Assembly: GCF_019279795.1 (NCBI RefSeq)
Contig: NC_056729.1
Location: forward strand, 1,861,940,869 to 1,862,004,868
Length of the DNA: 64,000 nt
From: Protopterus annectens
Taxonomy: Eukaryota > Chordata > Ceratodontiformes > Protopteridae
Direction of reading: 5' to 3'
The notes under the pieces were generated by a model. It saw only the letters and a list, made by a program, of their open reading frames with translations. It had not been told where the DNA came from and ran no database searches. Shown here in pieces: positions 32,785 through 44,330 of the stretch (position 1 is its first letter; the number at the start of each line of letters is the position of its first letter). Position numbers and translations under genes: made by a program.

Positions 32785-32890
32785 AATGCCCGACGGGGTG
32801 CATGTTAATGTGTAATTAACATCCTTCCATGGGTGAAGAGGCCCTCCACCCCTGGGTAGACGTTAATTACACATTAACCTTGTTGGCATT
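32785..32890. repeat. Palindromic MITE-like element
   Basis: GTTAATGTGTAATTAAC (32804-32820) and its exact reverse complement (32862-32878) flank an inner imperfect pair (CATGGGTG with CACCCCTG). The outer bases AATGCC (32785-32790) pair with GGCATT (32885-32890). The whole 106 bp is one long imperfect palindrome with no coding capacity. The family was not identified. Confidence 0.75.
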
Positions 32891-33750
32891 CTTACTTGCG
32901 TAATGCAATTAATAATGTACACCTGTGCTTTGTTTACTTTTGTTAGGAAAGTACAGTGATCTTTTTTTTAGGCTCAGTCCTACAAATATGCAGATACTAT
33001 TTGGTTTGCAGAGGTTTGTTTTGGATGCTATTGGTATGATGGACAGCCTGTATTAAAGCTGAACAAGTCTTTATGGCCATTCTTCCCAATGTTAGGAGAA
33101 ATTTTTTTTTTTTTTAGCTCAACTAAATACTTGTTTAGTTTATTCAGTATTGTAGTGGAAGTTGAAATGCCGATCAAACCACACCTCAAATACTTAAAGG
33201 TGGACAAAGTCTGTATAGGATCTTGGTTGTTGCAGAGTGTGTTCCAATTTTGAGGGACTAGTGAAAGCTTTTGTCTTCTGAAAATTGTAACTTACTTTTC
33301 AGGAATTTAAAATGAGTTTATTTTACTTCCTTTTTTCCTAATAGAGTAGGGGGAATTAGATACAGGCTTGTCTTGTTTGTCTTATTTGCACTACCTACTC
33401 TTGGAAACACCTTCTAGTTTTCATCAATGACTTCATTCTCTTTCTTTATGCTTTGCTGTCTGAATTGTATCTGCTTTTTTTTTTTTTTTTTACTTTTTTG
33501 CAATATGCTTTGTAAGCCACGGAAACTCCTTTTTGTTTTGTTTTTTTTTGCTTACATTCTCGTGTGGTGTAAATTAATACTACAATCACAATGTCCATTC
33601 ACACTTTCCTGTTTCTGTACACCATTCAGCACAAATCCATTCTAATTTCTCCCACAAGCATTGTTTTATTTCCATAACTTTTTTTTTTAAATTTTTTTGA
33701 TAATCAGTGAGTGTGCTAGTATTTCTTAGATTCTTTCCTGGTATTATACT
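32891..33750. other. Unassigned AT-rich stretch
   Basis: Several poly(T) runs (33101-33115, 33476-33491, 33540-33550, 33678-33700). No protein similarity was recognised. Confidence 0.3.
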
Positions 33751-33754
33751 AGCT

Positions 33755-33960
33755 ATGTGGGCAAGGGTAGGCAAGTTACAGTAGCCAGCCAACCAGCATG
33801 TTTTTGGAAGGAGGGAGGAAACCAAAGTACAGGGGGATGGGGGCACACAGAATACCACATAAGCAATGACCAGACAGCAGGACTGGGCCTTGAATTCTGG
33901 TGGTTTGTGTCAGAGGTCTTTTCCACACTGAGTCACCATGCTGTCTCAGGAAATTCAGTC
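33755..33960 (-). mobile_element. Degenerate SINE resembling the V-SINE core and tRNA head
   Basis: CAGCCAACCAGCATGTTTTT, then GGAGGGAGGAAACCAAAGTAC, then GCCTTGAATTCTGG (B-box-like in reverse), then TGAGTCACCATGCTGTCTC. This follows the reverse-complement order of a V-SINE: core, AGGAAACC segment, B box, tRNA start. Confidence 0.55.
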
Positions 33961-34059
33961 CACCATTGTCAAGGACCTAACCTTTGCTTGACTACCTTAT
34001 GGGCATACTAGTATGGATGAAAAAAACAGTCAGACCTTAAGAAAATGATAATAAAGCAT

Positions 34060-35455
34060 CAGCATTTTTATTCCGCTCCACAAAGGAGGGGCCGCAACTG
34101 ACCCTGGTAACTGAGCACATCATCATGGAACTCAGTAACATAGACATTGGGAACCACCAAACACCTGACCCAACCCAGTTCGGCTTTAAGGGCAGATCAT
34201 GCCTACTAAACCTGGTTGACTTCTTCGAGACAGTCACCAAGGCCATAGACGAAGGAAAGGTGGTTCACACAGCCTACCTTGATCTCGCCAAGGCGTTTAA
34301 CACCATTCCTCACTCAGGTATTGTAGAAAAACTCACCGGCCTGAACATAAACCCCTACGTCATAAGATGGGTTGCCAACTGGCTTACAGACAGGTCTGAC
34401 TCTAAACCAGTCACAAGTGGTGTCCCACAAGGCTCTGTTCTGGGACACCTACCGTTCGCCATATATTTCTCAAAAGTACAGGCAAACACAGGAGGACTAT
34501 GGCTAACCAAGTTCGCCGATGACTGCAAACTGGGAGTCATAATTGACTCTCCGGCTGACACGGACATCCTTCAAGAAGGCCTTACTGAGACAGACACGTG
34601 GTGTCAAAGTCATGGCCTCGAGCTAAATGCCAAAAAATGCATAGTCATCCCGTTTGGGAAAAACAAAACACCCACGAATTACCACATAGGCGGCTGCCCC
34701 CTTAATACAGAAGAGGTAATAAATCTGGGGACCCAGGTAGATAGTAATCTCTCCTTTGACAATCATATTGCCAAAGTAGTTAGGAAATCCTTCTGTGTGG
34801 CCCATCTAATTACTAAGGGGCTCGCATCTAGAAATAAAGCGGTTATAGTGCCCCCTCTACTCGTCACTCATCAGACCCATCAATAGAGTACAATGCCCCA
34901 TTTGGGATGTACCTCACAAGACACTTCCAACAGATGGAAAGACCACAAAAGCACCTCACCAAGAGGATAACTGGCCTCAAACATATGTCCTATGCAGCCC
35001 GACTGAAAAAACTCCAGCTGTACACAGTGGCATATCGCTTACTCAGAGGTTATCTCTACCTGACTTACAAAGCCATGTCCAACTCAGAATTGATGGACAT
35101 GCTCCACCTAAATCCAAGTCATTGCGAGCCATGCGCTGTAGTGAGCTAAACCTCGCCAGAACAATAAATAGAACATGCTGGAGGGATAGATTCCTGTCAC
35201 AGAGACTCTGCATGCTTTGGAACAAAATTCCTAACTACATTAGGCAGAGCCCCTCACTAACACTCTTCAAGAGAAGCCTTGGCGAGTGAATGGGTAACGA
35301 AAATGCACCCCTGGGATCACTTCATTGGCTCTGCTTGACAGAGGCTCAGTTAATTAATCAATGGGGTGGCGAAAGCCGACACCTTCTGGCTAGGCTTAAA
35401 AATGCCCTCGGGCAGATAGCCTAGTTACCTACCTGTGAACCTATAAAACTTAGGA
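34060..35455 (+). pseudogene. CR1-clade LINE, reverse transcriptase and C-terminal end (best-preserved RT copy)
   Basis: The frame 34125-34886 is open for 253 residues: DPTQFGFKGRSCLLNLVDFF, AYLDLAKAFNTIPHSGIVEK (catalytic Asp), VTSGVPQGSVLGHLPFAIYF, KFADDCKLG (FADD at 34512-34523) and LNAKKCIVIPFGKN. A frameshift near 34860 leads to VEYNAPFGMYLTRHFQ, LTKRITGLKHMSYAARLKKL and YRLLRGYLYLTYKAMS. A short deletion near 34105 removes the TYRPISLxSLICK block found in the copy at 18.5 kb. The 5' end is truncated. The 3' end near 35450 has ACCTACCTGTGAACCTATAA, like CR1-type tails. Confidence 0.93.
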
Positions 35456-38079
35456 AACAAATTGGTCTAACTGGGTGTATGACTAATCCTTGATGTCTGG
35501 ATTCCCAGCACCCAGTTTACTTAACTAACAGCAGCAAACAACACTAGGGATTTTGTATGTGTTTTTTGTAAACTTAATACATGCAGGGATTTAATGTTTC
35601 TGGATATGCAGAGTCCATGAAGTTATTTGGGGATGCCATGGACTGCTGAATGGGGCATGTGGGGGGAATCTGCTACAAAAGGAAGGAGGAGTTTTAATCT
35701 CTCTTCCCCAGTTCTCCACACAGTTTTGTAAGTTGTGTGGGTGTTGGCAAAGTGAGTATTGGAAGTACGTGACCGAGCAGGATCCATGTATTCGTATAAC
35801 TGAGATGGATAAACTTTGGGGTCAGGAAGACAGCAGAAAGTATCAAATCAAGGGAGATGATATATCAGTAATTACTCTTCCTGGCAGAGATGCAGAACAA
35901 AACAAGCAGACACACCAGAAAATGACCCTCATTTTAAGACGTAATGTTTCACTTATAAATATGAAATATTTTGATGGTTCATGTGATATGTAAAGGTGTC
36001 TATATAGTGAACACTTTTGTGTGTGGGTGCTGTTTCAGGAGAAGATTTTCATATGCGAGCTCACAGCATGTGTAGCTGTCATGCGTCTGAACTTTTGCTT
36101 CTGACACCAAAACTGAACTGCATACTGCTGAATTTAGTTGTCAAAATATTGCAAGTTTGTTACAGGATGACCAGCTGAGTGATGGAGTGCACAACGTATT
36201 GAAACATATTTGGGAAGCAGCCTGACTGATCTTTATTGATTCTTTTTTTTTTTTTTATACATCTTTATTTACAGCAAAGACAAAAAGTATGGCATGATGC
36301 AAAAACATTAATGCCTCTTGCATACTGTTTCTGTTTGAGCAATTTGCTTAACCATTGCATTTCTCCTAGGTTGCCCAGAAAGGAGGCACTTTGTTAGTAA
36401 AATAATAAATGATGCTGAACTTGGAGACACCCTAGTAAGATTTGGCTGATAAATGTAGTTGCAACTATATCCCCTTCACAAGTCTCATTTGGACCACATT
36501 GGGTATACTTCTGCTATCCCTTCCCCCTTTCCACTCCACTGATGAGAAAATAGCAGTAGAGAACACTGTAATAGCTGGGCAGAGTAAAAACTTAACAAAA
36601 ATGCTGCCAAAGTGTGTAAGCTGCCTGCAGGCTGACTACCTTAGTCCCACTTCACAGTCTTCTTGTGCATTGTTAGTCTTGGTTCACTGCCAGAGGCCAT
36701 ATTTTATTTTCAGCTGTTTAAGCTTGGCTTAATAAAATTCTGGCACAGTGACTAGGCATGAGAGGTTATCCAGACAAAGCAGGCTTTTTTTTTATTTTGC
36801 TAAACAGATGTTTACTTCATTCTTTATCTGCTTTACAGTATTATGAGAATTTGCATTTTTGATTGAAAACCATCTCTGCTGGTGAAAACAGCATTTCAGG
36901 CAGTAGGTTCTGATTATTTAGTGGGTGGAGTGCACACATCTGTGCCACTCCTTAGATTTGCCTATAGGGGAACATTATGTTCAGGATAAGGATTCGTGTT
37001 GGGATAGACAAGTAAATCATTAAAGAAATAAAATTGCCTATTTCATTCAGTTATCCAGACTTGTAACATTGTTATTTAGTGTCTTTGACAGTGAAATGAG
37101 AAAAAGCCAGAGTTTGATTCCTTTTTGTAGCCTTAAAAGTAATCAGTGTTAATCACTACAGGCAAATACGGGTGGGTAGCAGCAATGATTAAGCTGTGCT
37201 CAGCTTGTTTCTCCGAATTAAATGCTGTTGACTTTGAGTTGATTGGGCATGTACAAAATCATTCCAAGTGATGATGATGACAACTATGGTTTAAATAACT
37301 TTTGCAACATGCATTACCAAAAAAATATATATATGATCTAATAATGGGGACTGTCCTTAGTGGGCTTCTTTATTTTCTCTAAAGCTTCTTCTTGTGGCAG
37401 TACACCTCTAATCTTGGTGTATGCTTTGATGTCTGATACCCACTAAGAGTGTACCATTAACCTTTGAGCCATCCAGTTATTTTCTGTAGTTTTACAATGA
37501 TTGGGTTTTGCTCCTGGTTTACATCATGGAAACATTCCCATAGTCCGTGTGTAAAACACCAGACTTTTCAAAGACTTAATTTGTCTTTCAGATAAACAGC
37601 TATGACTCATACTGGCAGTGTTGATAATGCCTAAAATGGGCTTGATGTGGCAGACTATAGTTGAGGACCTGTGAGTCAGCCTGACCACCCACAGACATTG
37701 GAGGGTGAAACTCCTGACATTTCTTATCAACTTGGGGAGGGTGGTAGGCAAAAGATACCAGAGCAGTGCTTTTCAAGTGGGTTCTGTATACTAGCTAAAT
37801 TGGGTCTTTTTCAGAGCACCCATAGAATGTAAACAAAATGGAAGAGCGACCTCTGTCATGGCCTTCTCGGGGCCATTTCTTTTTGCTGAAACTCATTTCA
37901 TTGAATTACAAATAACTGAAAAAAATAATTGCAAACTCATTTAGCAGAATCACATTTCATAGAAACTTTCATATAGGGCAAATGTACCTTAAAATTTTTT
38001 GTATGGTGGCAGGCCCCCCACATCCCAATGAAGGCAACTTTGTCTCCCACCCCTTTACTTAAATATACTAACTCCATGG
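35456..38079. other. Unassigned non-coding stretch of about 2.6 kb
   Basis: Open frames at 35733-35993, 36442-36732 (plus) and 37751-37524 (minus) show no recognisable family and no mutual continuity. Poly(T) at 36242-36257 and short AT repeats at 37320-37335 are present. Confidence 0.3.
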
Positions 38080-38085
38080 TTGCAC

Positions 38086-38969
38086 AGCTGCGGAAAAATG
38101 ATAAAACTGAGGGTGATGCTACTCAATGCTAGAAGTCTAAATCTCAAAATGCACTCACTCAAGACACTCCTTAAAATGGAGAACATCTATATCTGTGCAG
38201 TGACTGAGACCTGGTTCAAGGCAACAGAAAGCACACCTGCACTACCAGGCTGTAACTCGTACCACACTTTTCGACCATGTAACCTGGACCGGAGCACCAA
38301 ACGCGGAGGTGTGTCCATATTCATTAAGGATATTCCACCTCCAGGCTAGTTGCTCGGCATAATGCAGCCGAGGTTATCCAAATGCAACTAACTCTGGGCA
38401 AAACTGCAATCCAAATTGTAGCTTGCTACAGATCCCCCACCATGCCCCAGGATTCCCACTCCTCTTTTCTTGATGTACTGGAAAATATTAGGGTTCAACC
38501 AAACACTCTAATAATGGGCGATTTCAACTACCCCACCATTAACTGGGAAAACTACTCCTGTACCAACTCCATTGCTCAACGCTTTTTGGAATTCATAAAC
38601 TCCAATGCCCTGGATCAACTTATCCACACTGGATAAACTTATCCACACCCCCACCAAGGGCAACAGTATCCTAGATCTAGTCATTACCAACATGAGTGAC
38701 CGGTGTTCCACACCTGAAGTCAACACCTCTTTGGTCCGATCTGACCATAAGCTAATTACCCTAGATATCCACATCCTGCCCCCACCCCCCATTAAGGAAA
38801 CCATGGTAAAAAATTTCTCCAAAGCCAACTTCATGCTTCTGAAGACCGAAGTGGTGAACTTCATGACACCCATGCAGATGGACAATACAGTTACGACTAC
38901 TGAATTATACACAATTGCACTTTATAAGCACTTACATGAGTGCATGGATCTTGCTATCCTCCAAAACTA
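38086..38969 (+). pseudogene. CR1-clade LINE, ORF2 endonuclease, cut by an assembly gap
   Basis: VMLLNARSLNLKMHSLKTLL, ICAVTETWFKATES, GGVSIFIKDI, VACYRSPT, LIMGDFNYPTINWE and SDHKLITLDIHILPP repeat the motif order of the minus-strand endonuclease at 19.4-20.5 kb with only scattered differences. A frameshift follows KDIPPPG, and a short duplication (CTTATCCACACTGGAT region, 38618-38650) breaks the frame. It runs into the N gap, so its RT may lie in missing sequence. Confidence 0.92.
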
Positions 38970-39469
38970 NNNNNNNNNNNNNNNNNNNNNNNNNNNNNNN
39001 NNNNNNNNNNNNNNNNNNNNNNNNNNNNNNNNNNNNNNNNNNNNNNNNNNNNNNNNNNNNNNNNNNNNNNNNNNNNNNNNNNNNNNNNNNNNNNNNNNNN
39101 NNNNNNNNNNNNNNNNNNNNNNNNNNNNNNNNNNNNNNNNNNNNNNNNNNNNNNNNNNNNNNNNNNNNNNNNNNNNNNNNNNNNNNNNNNNNNNNNNNNN
39201 NNNNNNNNNNNNNNNNNNNNNNNNNNNNNNNNNNNNNNNNNNNNNNNNNNNNNNNNNNNNNNNNNNNNNNNNNNNNNNNNNNNNNNNNNNNNNNNNNNNN
39301 NNNNNNNNNNNNNNNNNNNNNNNNNNNNNNNNNNNNNNNNNNNNNNNNNNNNNNNNNNNNNNNNNNNNNNNNNNNNNNNNNNNNNNNNNNNNNNNNNNNN
39401 NNNNNNNNNNNNNNNNNNNNNNNNNNNNNNNNNNNNNNNNNNNNNNNNNNNNNNNNNNNNNNNNNNNNN
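38970..39469. other. Assembly gap (500 N)
   Basis: Exactly 500 undetermined bases, the usual placeholder for a scaffold gap of unknown size. Long open frames spanning it are artefacts. Confidence 0.99.
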
Positions 39470-40289
39470 CCTCCTGTTTTTTTTCCAAAAGGGTTCCTTT
39501 TAAGAAAAAGGTTTGGGGCAACCTTTTTTTTTTTGAAAAAAATTAAAAAAGCAACAGATATTATGTTGGCAGTCAAACAGTTACCATGTTGTAATTTCAA
39601 ATCTGTTACAAATATATTGTCCAGCTTTAAATCCCACCTTTTCACCATCTTTTGCTTTTCGCCTTTTGAGCCTCACCTAGCTTTGTCTATTCTAGCATAC
39701 TTTTTAAGTCTGTAACTGTTTTGTAGACAAAAATGGTTGATACCCTGCAGTTTCACTCACTTTGGTGTTTGCCTTATTTTCAGTCGCCATTTGTCCTTCA
39801 TTATAATGTTTTGGACATCCACTATACTACACCTGATGTCCTAGCAATGGTTTATACCTGTCACCCCACTGCTGTATAACTTCACTATTAAAGTTGCATA
39901 CAAAATGCTTGGGGAAACCTTTGTACAGAAATACCTTTTTCCAACTAGTTAATTTCATAGACCAGAGCATCTCTTGAGGAAATCATATGAGCCAATCTAA
40001 TACATTGACCTTTTACTAGGCATCTCTTTTGAATTAAGGAGTGGAAACTATGGTTGTGCAAATATGCATTACTAAAACCCACTAGTGTGGGTCACATTAG
40101 TAATGAAGCTATACAGCAGAGGGGCAGCAAGTATAAACTGTTGCTAGGAGATTATGTTAAGTGTAGAGGACCTCCAGAACCTTGTAATGATCATAATCCT
40201 TACCAATATGGGGCCACTAAGTTCAGAATTTTATCACTCTTGGTTGGGGTATGGACGAACTAGTTCAGAGAGTTTGTATTGATGATATT
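39470..40289. other. Gap edge and unassigned sequence
   Basis: The first 80 bases have inflated homopolymers (T8-T10, A7, G4), as often seen at low-quality contig ends. The rest shows no recognised gene or repeat. Confidence 0.4.
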
Positions 40290-43200
40290 TAGAAATTTTT
40301 TTTACTCAAATAATTTTTTTTTGTTTATGAAGAAAAACAGTAAATTTAGATTCCAATTTAATAATAATGAATAGAACCATAACATTATTTACAATATTTA
40401 CAAGTGGCCCAATGAGAAAAATAAAAAGGAAAAAAGGACATTCAATAGATGAAGAAAAACTTTTTTTTTCCACAAATCAACAAAATTCTATGCCTCTTTG
40501 ATGTCATATGATAGAGACTGTATCCATTTGTGTCATTTCAATAAGGGAAGGTATTTTGTTCCAAGGGTTATTTGTCCAACCTCTGGAAAAAATTCCTTCT
40601 TCCTTGACTTTTATCTCCTTTTGCGCAGTCTCTTTTAGTAAGAACAAAAAGTCTTCAAAGCATGGAAAGTTAGTGGATTTCCATTTCTTTGTGATACACT
40701 TTCTGGCTACAGCCAAAATAGTCCATAAAAGATATTGATTTTTTTTATTCATTACTACTGTTTCATCAACATTCAGAAAAATTAGAGATTTTATCAAGAC
40801 TAATCAATCAGTAAAAATGGCTTGGAGAAATTTACCAATTTCATCCCAATATTTTTTAATGCAGTCATAAAAAATATGTAACCAATCTGCTTCACATCTT
40901 AAAGAACATTTTCAACAAGTAACATTTTGTGTAGAATTGAATTTAGCTATTTTGCTAGGAGGGTAAAAGGCTCTATGCAAAAATGTCCAAGTAAAATTCT
41001 CCAAGTTTTAACATTAGAAGTTGGTTGGATGGAATATAATAAGTTATTTTTACAATCATTTGAAAGATTTGTTGATAAAGCTTTAGTTATAAAATTCCAA
41101 ATGTTTTAATCTGTTTTAATATTATAGACTATTATAATTTTTATAATTTAGAAATTGAATTTGACCAGTTATAATTGTTATAGATAGATTCATATACATA
41201 GTTTATGAATTTTGGTTTAGATCTTAAGGGTGAATCATTAATAATTCTGCATAGATCTTGAGAATAAAGTAAATTTTTTTGAGACTTATCCAATCTACAT
41301 TTGTTATATCAAATTCGTTTGACTTGATGGATACTTAATACTTTGAGGTTGCTTATGCATTGGATCCAGCATATAAAGTTTTTACATTCCCAATTAATGT
41401 GTGCTATCATGAATTTTATTTATATTTTTTTGAGATATTAAATGGAATTAATAATTCAAACCATAGTTTTATGTCAACATTGGAGTTTATGAAAGTTCTA
41501 AACAAATTATAGTTATAAGTTAAGTATTTTAGATTGGAGGGTTTTGAAGTATTATTTTGAAAATTAACACGTGCCAAAATATATTCTTGTGATTATTCAC
41601 TGGTAAATTTTTTGTTAATTTGTTTTCATTTAAGAAAGTAACCATATTCAAAATTTTCCAGGCAGAAGAGAAGTTTGGGTTTATCCAGTTCAAAACTATT
41701 TTAAAGATAGAGGCTTTGATGTATATCTCTATATCTGGAAAGTTAATTCCTCCTAATTTCCATGGCCTAATATGATGAAAAAAAAACAATTCTGCTCTTT
41801 TTTGGATACCATATAAAATTTAAAAGAATTTTATGTATTGCTTTTAGAATTTTTTTATTTGGAATTGTGTGTATAGTTTGAACTATATAATTTATTTTTG
41901 GAAGTAATATCAGTTTTATTAACTGTAATCTATCATCAACTGTTAAATTTAATTTATTCCAATTTTCTATATGTGTTGTTGAGCTTAAAATGTTATTATA
42001 AGAGTCAGAGTAGTATTTATTTTATCAGATATAATAATTCCTAAATATTCTAAAGAAGAGACTCTTTCTCCAAGTATATGACATTGTCTTAAGTGAAAGT
42101 CCTCCTTTATGTTTAGTAAGATATGCTTTGATTTGGATTTATTAAAACAAAGACCAGAATTAAGATAAACATTTCAGTTGAATTTCTAACTCCTGTATGG
42201 GTTCTTAATTTGGAGATAAAGTGAGTAAGATATCATCAGCAAACAACATACTCTTAGAATTAAATTTATTGTAAATATTTAATTCCTTAATTTTTGGATC
42301 TCTACATATTATCACAAATAGTTCTATTGATGAGGCAAATAGGATGGGAGATATAGGGTAACCTTGTTTAGTACCCTTAGTTATTTTGAAGATTGCTGAT
42401 GTGAACTGACCCAACTTTACATAGGCCAAATTATCTTTGTATATTTTCTTTATCAAATTAATAAAATTTAAAGGAAACGCAAAAAGTTCTAAGATTTTAT
42501 ATAAATAATCCCAATTCACTGAATCAAATTCTTTTTCTATATCTAATATAAGTATGAGCGCTTCTAGATTCCCTATTCAATATGTCAGTAAGAGTTAGAA
42601 TTCTTTGTATATTGTCATAAGTATCCTACCATAAATAAAACCTGTTTGGTCTTCATTTATGACTTGAGTTGAGGATTTTTTAATTCTATTAACTAATATA
42701 GTCATAAATATTTTGTAATCATTATTGAGTGAGGAAATCAGTCTATATGAACTGCAGAGGGAAGAATCCTTGCTCTCTTTTTTATTGGAGTAATTAATGA
42801 ATACCTCCAGGATGGTGGAATTATGTTTTGAACTTGTACTTTGTTTTAGAGTCCTATGAAGCAAAGAAATTGCTGAATTTGAAAATATCTTATATAATTC
42901 CATTATTATACCATCTATTCCTGGTGATTTGTTATTTTTACTCTCTCTAATTTTGTTATTTATTTCTTTGAAAGAGATTTGTTTTTCAATATCGATTTTT
43001 AATTTTTCAGATGTTTTATTTATTATGATAGTGTTTGTTTTTAATCCTACGAAATTAAATTTATTTTTATTATTTCCATAATGGTTAGCATAATTAACTT
43101 TAAAAGCTTCTAAAATATCAGTTATATCTGACACTTTATTACCTTTCCCTTCATGGACAATATTTATAATATTATTTTCCATATTTTGCCTTTTTATTCT

Positions 43201-44330
43201 CATTGCTAAGTTGTGTAGGTGTTTTGGAGATACTGAGTGTGAACTAAATTTTAATTTTTCCAGTGCCAAATTCGTCTTCCGAGTTAGGATTTCATTGTAC
43301 TTTTTATTTAATACCTCAATTTCTTTTTTTTTTTGCCTGTGGACTTCTTACATCAGAGATGTTTGTATTAATTTCTATTTGTTTTTGAATGTTGTGCAAT
43401 TCTGATTCCCATTCTTTTGTTTTGTTTTTGAACCAGGATATAATTTTACCGTATAAAAAGGCCTTTAAAGTATCCCATAATATTATATTATTTGTATCAT
43501 CAGTGCGGTTTGTTTCTAAAAAAATATTGAATTTCTGACTCTAACCATAGCTTAATTTGTTTTAATTTAGTAATGTAAGCTTGTATTCTTGAAGTGAAAT
43601 TTAGTCTTTTAAAATCTATTTGAAATTTAAGGATTGGAGAGTTATGATCAGAGAGAAAGGACATGGAATAATAGAGAATGTTATTTTCCTTTTTAAAATC
43701 TGGAGATATAAATATTTTATCTATTCTTGTTTAAGTGTTGAATCTGTAATCACGATGTGAGTACAATAATGAGTTAGATTCTTTAAAATTAAATGTATCA
43801 ATTAATTTTAGGTTTTCTGTCCATTTCTTGAGATATTTTCCTGTTGAAGTGAGATGAAGGTTTCTTTTATTAGTTGTCTCTGCGTTATCTAGAATACAGT
43901 TAGTTGTTATTAATATACCCTTATTTACTTTATTAATTAGTTCTATTTGCTTTTTAATTGTGGATATTCCTATTCCAGGAATCCAATATATGTTTACCAG
44001 AGTCCAAATTCTATTCTGAAATCTTGTTACAATTGATAATAGTCCCTCTTTATTTGCATAGCTGTGAATAATCTGAGGATTAGCCACACTTTTTCTCCAA
44101 AGAATTAAGACTCCTCTAGTTTTTTTTATAGGAAGAATGAGATAGAATTATTAGGTATACAAGTAAAATTATCATCAGTTTTAAAATGAGACTCTTGTAG
44201 GAACATAACTTGTGCTTTTTGTAATTTTAGAGATCGTAGTAAATTTGATCTTTTCATTTTACTATTTAAACCATTAATATTTAAAGAAAGCAATGTTATG
44301 TCTGTCATTTTTATAGATAATTATATTTTA
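40290..44330 (-). pseudogene. L1-clade LINE, ORF2 (endonuclease, RT, C-terminal part), decayed and AT-rich
   Basis: Read from 44308 down: ITLLSLNINGLNSKMKR and VMFLQESHFK open the endonuclease, then LLSIVTRFQNRIWTLVNIYW and CILDNAETTNKRNLH. The RT has SPGIDGIIMELYKIFS, YRLISSLNNDYKIFM and NEDQTGFIYGR, then GTKQGYPISPILFA and LFADDILL (FADD at 42232-42243). KLGGINFPDIEIYIKAS near 41740 and KCITKKWKS near 40690 belong to the C-terminal part. Motif spacing and the LNINGLN start are those of L1-clade elements (L1/Tx1), not CR1. Many frameshifts separate the pieces. A T-rich run at 40297-40323 on the plus strand would be the 3' A-rich tail. Base composition is much more AT-rich than the neighbours. 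Confidence 0.9.

Noticed and set aside
37524..37751. Minus-strand frame looking like a LINE tail
   Set aside because: No motif matched any LINE C-terminus with confidence.
38605..39715. Long open frames of 184-313 codons across 38.6-39.7 kb on both strands
   Set aside because: They consist mostly of undetermined bases in the 500-N gap. Only the CR1 part before the gap is real.
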